A stretch of DNA of 64,000 bases from Citrus sinensis (lineage: Eukaryota > Streptophyta > Magnoliopsida > Sapindales > Rutaceae): contig NC_068560.1 in assembly GCF_022201045.2 (NCBI RefSeq), positions 32,319,501 through 32,383,500 of the forward strand, written 5' to 3'. The position numbers and the translations under genes were made by a program. Positions within the stretch are counted from its first letter, which is position 1; each line of letters opens with the position of its first letter. This document shows, piece by piece, positions 24,856 to 36,141 of this stretch. The notes under the pieces are model-generated. The model was not told the origin of the DNA, ran no database searches, and saw only the letters and a program-made list of their open reading frames with translations.

Positions 24856-27800
24856 TTATTGCCCATTCACTTGAGGGATTTTGTTCTGATCATAATTTGC
24901 TCCCTCATTATCAGCTTGTACGTGGGGGGCATTGATTGGTATCTCCACCTGATCACGCGGCAGTATCTCATTGGTGTCTGTACCCATCATTCCATGCTGC
25001 TGAACACAGGAGAATATGGGCCAAAATAATTTAAAAACCATCCAACGTCAAAAAAACTTGATTAAAGAAAGATTGGGGAAGCTAAGGAGGGTGAGAGTTT
25101 GAATGAAACCTGAATTTGAGGGTACAAAGAAGGTGATAAGGGCGCAGAGTGTAGCCCTGCCGAAACAAAAGCTTGAGGCCAAGTGGCAAAGTTTTCACCA
25201 CTTGGATTGGTGACGTGACACTCTCCGATGCTATGGGGCCCCGCGTTCGAACTGGTTCCTTGTAACAATGGATCATACATTGTGGTTGAAAGATCCCTGA
25301 AAAAGCACAGCCTAAAAGTTTTAACAGGTGAAAAATATTTATATGATGATGGCTTGGATAGTTTCGGAGAGAGCAGTTTGTGAAGCATATGACAATAGTG
25401 AAGCAACTCCCATTTGGGCTTGGACTCCAATCATACATGCAAATAAAATTATCAAATCTCTCACGCCCCATCCCATCTTAGGACTCTAATATTAAAGAAG
25501 ACATTCCATTGCTTAGATTCTTGTCCTATGTACCTCTCAATGTTACGTACCTGAGCTCATTTAGAGAAGCGGATGATTCGAAAATTTGTGCTTGGTTATG
25601 ACCTCCCCCAGGCAACCAACCCACAACTTCATTCTCAAAAGATGATGGCATTGCTTGCTGCTACAATTGACACAAAACCATATTCACCAACAAATTCTTT
25701 ATCCAATAAAGAATATATATATAAAAAGAAAGACATTCCATTGTTTAGATTCTTGTCATATCTAATTTTTTTATCCGAAATTTTAAAGTGCGAGAAAATC
25801 TAAAAGAGTTTTAAGACCGTACGATTTATAGTTTTAAAACATTATAAAATTAACACTTTAAAATTGTAGGGTTTAAAGTTTTCTCATACTTTACCGCACT
25901 TTAAAATCCTATATATCTATTTCAATATTTAATCTTACTATATTTATTTTTATCTTCGTAGTTTGTGAGTTTACCTGCATACTCGATGGGTCGTAAGAAG
26001 ACAGATGGTTACTCAACAAAAATTCCTGCAACCCACAAACAGAGCCAATGGGAACCTCAATTATTATAGTATAGCGGAGAAGATCATTATTTTTTATTAG
26101 AGATGCACTTGTAAATAACCTTTCTCTGGGAAACTTGAGTGAGAGTGTCAACAAGATTTTTCTCACAGGATTCAATGTCCTTGATAGATGTGATCCTTAA
26201 AGGATCAGGCTCATATATCCTTATTTGATCCTCTGCCATTTGAAGTTGCTGCTGTAACCTACCAACTTCCTGTTGCAGTTCCTGATGAAACCAAATAAAA
26301 TATAACCCAATTTAGAAAAAGTTAAAAACAACATTATCAGATGTACAGAACAAGAAAATTACTTGTTTGTTAGTTCATAATATCATTATTACCTCGATGT
26401 CATTGTTGATTGCTGCAGGGCTTTATTAGAACGTCAGAGGTGGATCGAGAATTAAAATATAGTCGTCAATTATTAGATCGTTTAACTTGAATTATATTCA
26501 AAAAAGAAAACTGTGAAGAGGGAATAAGAGAGACAAACTTTGCAAGTTGAAGAGCAATGTCATTTTCGCTCCTCAGTTGCTGTAGAGTCCTTAGCAGGTA
26601 CTGCATGAACTTCAACTCCGTAATTAATTTACACTAATGCTATCATTCCTAATAATTTAATCTCTCTGGCGATATTATTACCTCTTTGTTTTGAATGTCC
26701 CTGTAAGGAAAAAAAAAAGACTAAATTAAGAATGAAACTAGTGGAAGCTCACAAGTTGTGAAGAGAATTAATTAAAGGTTTAAGAGCTTACGGGTGTCTG
26801 CCTTGATCGGGAAAAATTATAGCGCTGCATGCAACAGTGACAAAATTCGTTAAATTAACAAATAATTAATTAAGAAGATAAACACTATGAATTAATTTTA
26901 ATTAAATTGTAAGGAATGGTGGCGGGTAGGAGCTTACTGCTCTCTTTCTTGATCAGGGAGATTAACATAGCGAGAAAACACGTCCTCGATCCTGGATTTT
27001 TAAGTGAAACAACGAATAAATGATTGCAGCAGGCATAAGAAATTGGAATCAAAGTGAGAAAAATGAAAACCCCATGTAGTTTATTTGTTTTGTTCAACGA
27101 ATAAATGATTTTTAAGTGAAACATATGCTGTACGTAGCCAAAACCAAAACCCTATGTAGTTTTGCAGTTGTTGATGGTTTGAAAAATTTTCAAGGTAACT
27201 AGGTATGGGTTGCTGTAAGTCGCATATAACATAAGTTAGCAGCTGCATAAATTCAAAACAAATAAATAAAATAAACAAAGAAAAGGGGTGCATCTCTGTG
27301 CATGTGGAGCTAAGAAGCGAGAACCCGAAGAAAATACTAGTGTCTGGTACGGTAGTTTCACTGGGGATGTTTACAACCTAATTCACGAACTTTTTTTCTT
27401 CTTTAATTAAATATAATATGCAGAGAATTATTAATTGATCCCAAAGAAAAAGAAAGAACGATGTTCGTCGGCACATATGTAAATGGCATTATTTCATGTA
27501 GATTACAATTTAATTATTACAATTTATGTGGCTATGGCCTAGTGAGATCGTGATACCATTTTAGGCTCTAGTAATTTGCGTTACACAAGTTTTGTAAAAT
27601 TAATTGAAAGAAAAAATATAAACAAGAAATTGATTGTTTTGTATTTTTGATATAGAAACCAATTTAGACATGAACTTTTCAGAAATAGTGGAAAGCGCCT
27701 ATTATTATTATTATAGGATAAACGATAGCCATGAAAGATCTCACAGAATCAATACTAATCAATGGCAACAAAATCAGGATGAATAGAAACTCATCAAGAT

Positions 27801-28084
27801 GCTCTTATACTTATTCATTTGAAAATAATTATAGCAAATTCTCAAATGCCAAGAGTGTAGATCGATTTAAATATCAAAATGTACAAAATATATAATCACC
27901 TTTTTCTGCCAGAAAAATGACTGAGACGACCGGAAGGAGAGAACATTATAAGAGCAATATCAATGTCACAGAGGATTGAAAGCTCGTATGCTTTCTTAAT
28001 GAGCCCATTTCTACGCTTTGAGAAGGTAACTTGGCGATTTGTGTTGTTTTCTATTCTCTTAATCTCGAGCTTAACACGACCCAT
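24856..28084 (-). CDS. MIKC*-type MADS-box transcription factor, AGL66/AGL104-like
   Basis: DNA-binding transcription factor. Eleven exons in transcript order: 28084-27900, 26991-26938, 26824-26792, 26700-26682, 26600-26539, 26420-26393, 26281-26120, 26025-25975, 25660-25551, 25296-25110, 24999-24856; total 1035 nt, 344 residues, all GT..AG. Exon 1 holds the complete MADS domain (residues 1-61, [18 protein letters not shown]...). Exons 2-8 encode the MIKC* keratin-like region, with [14 protein letters not shown], a Leu-rich helix and [10 protein letters not shown]. The C-terminus has [20 protein letters not shown] and ECHVTN blocks, which I recognise from AGL104, and ends KIPQVNGQ. Exon 4 is a 19-nt microexon. 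Family knowledge: AGL66/AGL104 act in pollen maturation as heterodimers with AGL30, AGL65 or AGL94. The sequence looks intact. Confidence 0.95.
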
Positions 28085-28355
28085 TTTTGATAATGATGAT
28101 CAGTTAGCTGTGACCTCCACCACAACAGTACCTGCCAATGCAAATTAAGAAGAAATTTTTTTGAAAAACATTATGTTTTGAATCAAAGACTTTTTATTTT
28201 GAATTATTTTTAGAAAGTGAGAAAATCTATTGCGTGGCTATAAATAACAATGCATGGACATTAAGAGAAGGCTGAAAAGAAGGGATGTTACACATGAGAG
28301 ATTGAGAGATTTTATTGTTACAAACGAGTGATCGAAGAGTGGAGAGATTGAAGGG

Positions 28356-28362
28356 TTTATAA
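28356..28362 (-). promoter_or_regulatory. Candidate TATA box of the MADS-box gene
   Basis: The minus strand reads TTATAAACCC here, followed by a C/T-rich leader (TCAATCTCTCCACTC) suited to a plant transcription start near 28330. That would give a 5' UTR of about 240 nt. Another TATA-like sequence nearer the gene (around 28240) is a weaker alternative. Confidence 0.4.
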
Positions 28363-28422
28363 AGAAGAGGTCGTTGGATTACGAGGGATTCAATGGTTAA
28401 TTCGTTAGCTTTTTGTTCACCT

Positions 28423-28530
28423 TTTTGCCCTTGGTCCATTCCTTTTGTTAAAGGTTACTAATTTTTGGGCATTTTGGCCCCTTGGTCCATTCCCTTGGTT
28501 AATGGTTACTAATTTTTGGGCATTTTGGTA
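28423..28530. repeat. Tandem duplication, about 51-bp unit, in the MADS-gene promoter
   Basis: Two similar units (about 28423-28471 and 28472-28522) each carry CTTGGTCCATTCC and GGTTACTAATTTTTGGGCAT. The first bases of a third unit follow. It lies about 60 bp upstream of the candidate TATA box. Confidence 0.8.
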
Positions 28531-31500
28531 ATGGCGTATTTGTGAAAAGGGTCCATGCAAGCATCTTTGAGGATCCCACTTTGTGAGTACACGATCTATG
28601 GTTACTTTAGTTACGATTGTGATTGACTCATGCACTCGCCAAGCTATAAGAAAGGCAAATATAAAACACCAACCTTAGATTTAGGCAATTGGGACCGACC
28701 AAAAAAAGAAAAAAAGTAAAAAAGTGTCTCATTGGATCTGCTTTCTCATGCATCTCCACTCAAAGTTTTATCCTTAAAATGTATGATAGATCATGTGAAT
28801 CTAAAGAATATGTAAAAGTGATAGGAACAGGATCAAATACCTAGTCTGCTCATTCTGAAACATTAATTCCTAGCTAATACAGTTGTTAAAGAGTACTAGA
28901 TGCATGCAAAAGTTTCAATTCCTATTCTTTTTCTTTTTCTTCCTTTTGGCCATACATTTCTTCCCAACAAAAAAACACTTATCGCAATAAGCGAAAAAAA
29001 CAAAAAAAATATCTACATTGGAATCGCGCCGCGGCACTACTCCACTTGAAGATAAGTACTAACTCTGTAGTTTAATTTTACAACAGCAGTTCAAGCTCCA
29101 TATCATCGCCACATAGATACAGCACGCAGTTTGATATTAGTTTATGTTTAATGCCAGCCATGAAACTTTTGTCTTCAGGCCAAGCAGTTTGTGTATTTTG
29201 TATAGACTTTAAACCGAAAATGTGGGTAACATCAACAAGCTAGCCCTTCAATCACACGGGTACTTTTAAGTATCGCTTCTATTCAATCGAGTCCAAGTTC
29301 GGGTGGTGCTGATCAACCAGACTGGGATGTGCAATTATAATGAATAGTAATATCTTAGATTCCAGAAGCACTGATTCATAAGAGCAAAAATTTTTCCTTG
29401 TTTTGGGATTAGTTTATTTTCCTGCCACTGCAATGTGCAGAATAAGGGATCGTTATTGGTTGATATGAAATGTTAATTAGTTGTTCGCTAGAAAATAAGC
29501 TAATATATTTAAGCCACATTAATTTTCTGCATGCCAATTCATTTCACAAATTAAGTAATAAAGGCCGCAAAGCCATAAAGTTGCGGAATCTTCAACTGTA
29601 AGTAATGTTAAATGCCTCTTGCTATAATGAACTCTCTTTTGAGTATTATGATTCATGAATCACTTCATGATCTTGATTCACTACTGCTATTAAAAAGTCT
29701 CAAACGATCAATATTCAAAAGTGAGATGTGCACAAAAAAGAACACACTATCACTACAAGCCAAAAAATAATAATAATAATAATTACATGATAGAAAAAAT
29801 CCCTATAAAACAAAAATTTATTTAATCGTTTGTGCCATTTGTATTATTTTCGGTGCAAGCAGAATTATCCATCTGAAATTAACCCCAAATTCGAAAACTC
29901 ACTTTATATACTCCGAGAGAAAATGAACAACCAAAACAAAAGCACAATTCGGCCCATAACATATTGCCTGGACCTGCGGTTTGCGCTGGGGCCTTTTTAA
30001 GTTGGCAAAAATTTTGTCCAATACTCTTGCATATTTTGAAACAATCTATATGTTAATTAATCAGACAATCATCATGCGATAATGTCACAATCATAATAAA
30101 GACTGGCAAATCTCGCCCACTAAACGATATTCGCATTTCTAATTACCTTAAATTTCTTTTTATTTTGCTTCCGTCTTAGTAATTTTGTCACGTATGTCAA
30201 AATTCCGCCGACTGAATTATCAACAAAACTGTGATAAACAAGCTGATGGGCTGCGGGTGGGTCAATTCAAATTGTTTGTGTGCAAAGACATGGTGCTGCA
30301 AATTTGTCAAAAGTGGTCGGTTTTGAAATTAATTTGTTAATCGTGAGCTCCGCTCTCTCGGGATTTTATCAGGACTGACCAAAATCACCAACTCCATTTG
30401 TTTTCAACACAACTGCATTCAATTTCTCCTGTTTTTGGGCCGGGACGGCTGCTCCACTTTTGATGTACCATGATATTGCTCATCAACTTACCCAACAACC
30501 TGGGAATATTCTTAGAACCAAAGTACCAGGTTACTTAACGTAGAAGCTGTTTACTTTTAACTGCTGGTCCAAAGATTCCCTACCACTGCGAGTATACAAC
30601 TGAAACACGGAGTTTAGTCCAGGTTCCATTTTGCTTTTGGTTGGATGAGCAGAATCCTGAAGTACCCAGCAGCCAGCTAGCTAGTGCTGTTGGTGCTGGA
30701 CCCAAAATGTAAATTCATTATTTGGCTTTCTGATATTCTGTACGTCCAATGAAATAAGCAGGATCTTCATCCAAAGGTGCCTTTAATATCAATACCAGTA
30801 GGACCATTCAAATTTTATCTTAAAATCACAGTAAATAAATCAATTTTGACAATTTTGACGGATTAGATTGAATCTACAACCACCCCTTCAGTACGATATT
30901 CTTTATTTTGATTCTAGGCCGTCCGAATTTGTCACTGAAATCTACAGATACCACCCCCATAATCCTTTAGTTCTAACCACGTCATCTGAAATTCTATCAA
31001 CTCAACTATTCCATTTATCATCTTAATCATGCTATCTACTTTAGGAATATTGAATTTTGCAAGTTACAAAACGATATAATTAAATTCACATTTAATTAAT
31101 TTATTAAACAGTCCGGTTTGAGCCAGCTATCCTTTTAATCAATTTATTTTTGAAAACATTATCTATTTTTATTAAAATCTTATTCTCTTCTATTCACTAG
31201 CTGGTAGCATGTCAGACTCGTTTGAATTTTAAGTTACATAAACCAAAAATTTTAATTTAATACCCCTAAAAAACTATATCTAATTTTGAGTGATTTTCCG
31301 TATAAAGGGGAAACGAGTGATCAGCCCAAGCTCTCGAGATGACCCGTTGCAAAAATCTAGAGATAAAAACCTACCCATCGGTTTGATTGACAATAAGCAT
31401 AGCATAGCTATTTCTCGTAATAAAAATGATCCCACATCCTATTTGCTCCCCGTAAAATGATGGCAAAACTCCTTAGCATGTCAAAATGGACTCCCTAAGC

Positions 31501-31650
31501 CAATCCAATTTCCAGCGGTATATCTGGATTAATAGAATGGTACATAATATATACTAGCGGCTACCAAAAAGACCATGGTTCCAATTTCCAACCGCGCACA
31601 TAACAAATTATTAACATGCAAATTTATAAATGCAAAGGCCCCATTACAAT
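28531..31650. other. Intergenic region, no gene seen
   Basis: No exon series, RNA gene or mobile element with clear ends was found here. It holds only short AT-rich frames and simple A/T tracts. Confidence 0.5.
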
Positions 31651-31816
31651 AACATATTATATGTATTTGGTGTTTAGGCAATGGGTAGCTGTCGCACTGT
31701 AAATCTTGAAAATATTACCAAACACCATTTGCTAACATATCATATGTACTTGGTATTTAGGCATGGGTAGTTGTCGCATAGTAAATCTTGAAATAAATTA
31801 TCAAACACCATTTGCT
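31651..31816. repeat. Tandem duplication, 83-bp unit, two copies
   Basis: The units start at 31651 and 31734. Each contains GTAAATCTTGAAA and ends CAAACACCATTTGCT. Each also begins near TTGGTRTTTAGGCA, which is partly the inverse of the AAACACCA end, so each unit could fold back on itself. It lies about 160 bp downstream of the HIPP stop codon. Confidence 0.85.
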
Positions 31817-31977
31817 TTCAATGAAATTTCTCATCTAGCACAAACTCAAACAAATTTATTAAAATATATATATCATTACACCTCATCACCATAAACAATA
31901 TAATACAATTATCTCATTTTCATATATACTACATATATGTGATCATAATTAATTATTATACATATGATTAACCACAA

Positions 31978-32539
31978 TCACATGATTGAGCAAGCATTAG
32001 GATTTTCATCACTGAACATGTTGGTGTAATGGTCGTCCATGGTGCTTTCAGTGACGGTGGCCGTGGCGGGGATCGACCTAACATGATTAGGAGGAGCTTT
32101 TTTATCATAAGCTTGTGAAACATAAGGATTTGATACAATATTGTAAGGAACGTAAGGCCAAATCTCCACTTTCTTCTTTGTGGCTTTTGCTGCCGCTAAC
32201 ACTTTCTTTGGCTCGACGAAGCCCGTTACAGTCACCTTCTGCTGCTTCAAGTCCACGTCCACTGATTTCGCCCCTGCCGGAAAGAAAATTAAAGGTTCAT
32301 TAAGTAAAGTAACCTTCATTCATCGTTAATATATGCATGAAAAGGAAAGCAAATTAACAAGTGTTTAATCACATATATATACCTTTAACTGAGGAGAGGA
32401 CGCCCTTCATCTTACGGGCACAGCCATCACAATCCATCCTTACTTTGAGTGCCACCGTTTGCATTTGCTTCTTCTTCTTCTTCTTTTTAACACTGCTAAG
32501 TAAATCAGATATGTACTCGATGGTGCCTTCGACTCCCAT
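31978..32539 (-). CDS. Heavy-metal-associated isoprenylated plant protein (HIPP)
   Basis: Small metallochaperone-like protein. Two exons in transcript order, 32539-32383 and 32273-31978 (453 nt, 150 residues), with one 109-nt intron inside the HMA domain. Residues 26-90 form the HMA fold (beta-alpha-beta-beta-alpha-beta), with the metal-binding motif MDCDGCARKMK (Cys37 and Cys40). A run of seven lysines (residues 18-24) precedes it. The C-terminus is CSIM, a CaaX box predicted to be farnesylated, so the protein should be membrane-attached or nuclear. The overall form, one HMA near the N-terminus, WPYVPYNIVSNPYVSQAYDKKAPPNHVR and a CaaX end, fits the HIPP20-27 group. Family roles include cadmium or other metal handling and binding to transcription factors; the exact member is not assigned. 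Confidence 0.93.
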
Positions 32540-32753
32540 TTTTAGTTCTTATTATTATCACTTTCGGCAGGGGAGAAGCTCAGTATTAGTGAGATTGTAC
32601 TAGAAATTAAAACGGCTATTGCAGGTTTTCTTTTCTTTTTTCAAACGGAGAAGCTTAACAAAGAGAAACCAGAAAGCTTAATAAGTAACAATAGACGAGC
32701 TGGGGATATTACTCTATGTATAGACTCACTGGTCTTGGAGGGGCGTGGCATGC

Positions 32754-32760
32754 ATTTATA
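32754..32760 (-). promoter_or_regulatory. Candidate TATA box of the HIPP gene
   Basis: The minus strand reads ACTATAAATGCATGCC at this place, about 215 nt upstream of the start codon. Confidence 0.45.
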
Positions 32761-33034
32761 GTAAAAAAAAAAGAAACAGATAGGGTATACTTTTAATTAT
32801 TGATTAAAAAAATAAGAAAAAAATCTATGTGGATTATATATAAGTATGGGGAAAAAAATAATAATATAGAAAGTGGGCACTCCTAGAAACTGCGGGAAGC
32901 TTCCTTGAGACCTTAATTTGTGGATTAAGAGGGCGAAAAAAAACAAAAGAAAAAGGCTTTAAATTAAGGCTGATATCTCTCAATTTGCTTTCACTAATAA
33001 GCTCTTCTTATTGGATTTAATTTTGAGTTATAGT

Positions 33035-33328
33035 AAAGGCCGAGTGGTGAGAGCTGCTGCTTTGGAGAGCAACAGTTCGAACCCCCACAATGCATGTGGG
33101 GGTGTTTCCTTCCTCAAATAAAATTGAGTAAAGGCAATCTGTTACCTTGCCCCCGTGCGAGGAGTAGACATCCTCGAATATTTGAGAGGGTTAAAATCTG
33201 GACAGCGCTCCATTAGTTTTGATGTATGTTGGTCCCAGTTATAATTTGATTTGTACATATCAGTTATATTTTCATGTAATATGAGTTGTAATCGAAGCAA
33301 TAGTCTCATGTAATAAAAAATAAAATAA
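33035..33328 (+). mobile_element. tRNA-derived SINE with 16-bp target duplication
   Basis: Bases 33019-33034 and 33329-33344 are identical (AATTTTGAGTTATAGT), a perfect target-site duplication around a 294-bp insert. The head has polymerase III promoter-like boxes: AGGCCGAGTGGTGAGAGC (box A-like) and CAGTTCGAACCCCC (box B). The body contains GAGAGGGTTAAAAT and TTGGTCCCAGT, and the tail is A/T-rich. It shares these blocks with the element at 50460-50743. The perfect duplication suggests a fairly recent insertion. Confidence 0.88.
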
Positions 33329-33344
33329 AATTTTGAGTTATAGT

Positions 33345-36141
33345 GCAAAGTTGGTGCATGCATGAGTCTTTAAAGCTGTACGTAAGTGGTATAATTTTAA
33401 TTACTTACAAAATTCAAGATATTTTTTGGAAAATTTGAGGCTGAAGAGTTAAAATGCTTTGGGTATAAGAAATGTGAAAGGGATGAACAGTGAACTTTAG
33501 TGGAAAGAGACATCGTCAAAAGTTGAATGAAAATCGACCAAAATCATTCAACACATTTAATGTATTTCTTAATGGCGGAGTGTGGTTTTGGATGTTGGTG
33601 TCATCAGCAGCGGCCACGTACCCAAGGATCTAAGTGAAACGTGGTGGTCAGTGGAGATTCTAACGGGTGATATGTAGGCCACGTCGAAAGATTAAAAATA
33701 TATATATATATATTCATGGAGAGAGACAGAGGGTAGCTTTGAAGAACCTTACCTGATAGTAATGTTGTTTATAGCCATTGTCCACTTGTGAATTTCTGGT
33801 TTGATTGAGGTATGATTTGGGCGGTGGAACTGTGGAAAAGAATAATAATTAATTTAAAAAAAAAAAAAAAAGACAGACACAAAGAATAAAATAAATTAAA
33901 ACCAACAAATGATTTCGTGACAGGTGGCCACAAAATTCAGGCGATTGATTATTTTGGGGCACCAACTTTCCAAGTTTTATCACCCAGCAAAGCTTCCTTG
34001 CTCCGAGCTTCCTCCATGAAAACGAAGTTTTCATTTCATTCTAATCACTCTGTATTATCTAAAGAAATATAATATAGTTACCCTTCACTGATAAGATAAA
34101 ATAATGCATTGATGGAAGACATCCCAGCTGGAGATTTTATAATTTAATTACAAGATGAATTTTCACAGTTATTAAGAATACTTGAAGCGTAAATGTTCAC
34201 ATATTTTAATATTCCAAACTAAGATTAAACCACCATCTTTTATCTTCAAATTAAAAATGTCACAATTATGTGGTTTAACCTTAAATTGATACTTAAAAAA
34301 AGCGACCATGGATAATTTGCAACGGGGTCACCAAGTCCCCCTTTATAATTTGTAGTGTATTGTATTGACTGACAGGTATCCACTATCCAGGTGCTTCCAT
34401 TTTACATAGCAATAAATTCATGGGCCAGTAACTAAATCACTAACCAGTGATTTACGTGCATCTAGCAGATGTAGCGTTTTCAGTAATTAATAAGCATAAA
34501 GAAATGTCAAACTTCATGGTTCTTTCATATCTTCTCGCTATAAAGTTTATTCTGTTTACGCAAGGAATTAAAATGTGTGTGGCGGAGGATTTATGAATTA
34601 AAATTAACCATGTCACGTAGCTTTCTTTGTTGCTGTACGTAGGTTTCCAGAGACAGTCCCTGTACTCCGTTCCTTGGGACACGAAACTGATCACACCTGC
34701 AATAGTGGACCAGCTTACTGCATTGGCAATATATACATGGGCTTCTTCACTGCCGTACATGAACGATAACTCATTTGCAGTCTCCATCACCAATGCTCTC
34801 ACCATAATCCGAATATCACAAACTTTCAGATTCTGTGTTGACAAAATTGTGTCAGTGTATTGAATGCAGTACTGATCATCTAACGGGTAACATGTGTTAA
34901 GTAATGTTACACATTAGATGACTAGTACTCTATATTCAATATCAAGATTATTGCTGGAGTAATTATTGGCAACGATATCCAGCATTCCAAGGTGCCAAGG
35001 TATTCACGCATATGGACATACCCAAAGTTCAGAATTCTTGATGTAACTAAAAGCTAAAGCTTTCTAGCACTTTGAATCTTCGATCATGCTTTATCTTTCG
35101 CGCAATGCTTTTTATAACCTTGAGAGTTGAGACTCAGATTGAAACGACCTACGGAGTTCATGTTAACCCTAACACTTGTCCAAGCTTTTTGTTTCCATGA
35201 CCAAAATCCATCACTCAAAAAGGAAAAAGAGAGGGTGATTTTCTCCCAACTTATTCGCAAAAGATGGCTTTTGATTTGGGATAAGAGATTTCTCGGACCC
35301 CACGGCGCCGATGCAACAAAAACATCAATTATTTATGCTCTTAAAAAGACGAGCAAATTGCAATAATTGTCCACAGCGAGAAGCCGAGTGGGCTTCCATC
35401 GTCCTTTTACTTTTGCTCAAAGCAGATACCGAAAAGGACCTCGACACCAATCGCGCCCACATATCCATACCCATAATGTAACTAAACCTTTGTTTTTATT
35501 ACATTTTTTCCATGGTCTTTTTCGCAATTCATTAACATTTTTTCCACATATCCATACCCATAATGTAACTAACATTAGTTAATTTACGCGAAAAACAAAC
35601 CGTGCCTTAAAACAAGCTAAAGGTGGCTTAAGCTCATATCTTAAGGCGTAATCTTCCTAATTCATTTGCCATTAACTTATTATTAGTTGGTTCACCAACC
35701 AAACAAGCGAAAGGTTAATGATTTTCTATTGTCAAGCGTACAAGAAGAAGACAATCCTGTCTTCATCTAACTAATTTAATCGGTATCTTCTTGGATTTGA
35801 TAGGATTTTACCGGTAGGCATTGTATTGATCATAATACTGCGACACGTCGGTATTGTTTCGATCATAATCCTGCAACACATTGTAGCAATTAATATTTGC
35901 CATAGATTACTAGATTAATCAATCCATCAAAGCAATCGAGAAATGACTACGCGTGGAATGGAATTAGCCTTAAAAATAATGCATTAATAAAAACATAAAT
36001 GAACCAAAAGTTGACATACCCATAAAGAAATCTTCCACCAACCCCAATCAATACAAATGGCCTAATAGAAAAACTGAGCTGTTTTGTAAGATGGGAGAGG
36101 TTGACAAGAATAGACAACAGATTTACAAGAGCGGGTGAGGA
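33345..36141. other. Intergenic region, no gene seen
   Basis: Short frames overlap on opposite strands near 34450-34860, but neither resembles a known family nor has plausible exon borders. A 28-bp direct repeat is listed separately. The right part is the 3' flank of the aspartic protease gene. Confidence 0.5.
35458..35572. repeat. Pair of 28-bp direct repeats, 87 bp apart
   Basis: CACATATCCATACCCATAAT plus GTAACTAA occurs identically at 35458-35485 and 35545-35572. The function is unknown. Confidence 0.85.

Noticed and set aside
25062-25471. Two long minus-strand frames over the MADS gene
   Set aside because: They are read-through of exon 10 of the MADS gene into its intron, in the right frame and in a shifted frame.
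15873-28084. The unrecognised gene as the 3' part of the MADS gene (one long transcript)
   Set aside because: The MADS frame ends with a proper family C-terminus (KIPQVNGQ, stop at 24856), and the unrecognised gene has its own Met, leader exon and candidate TATA box.
34452-34863. Overlapping open frames on both strands (130 and 78 codons)
   Set aside because: No resemblance to a known family, no exon context and typical composition of intergenic DNA.
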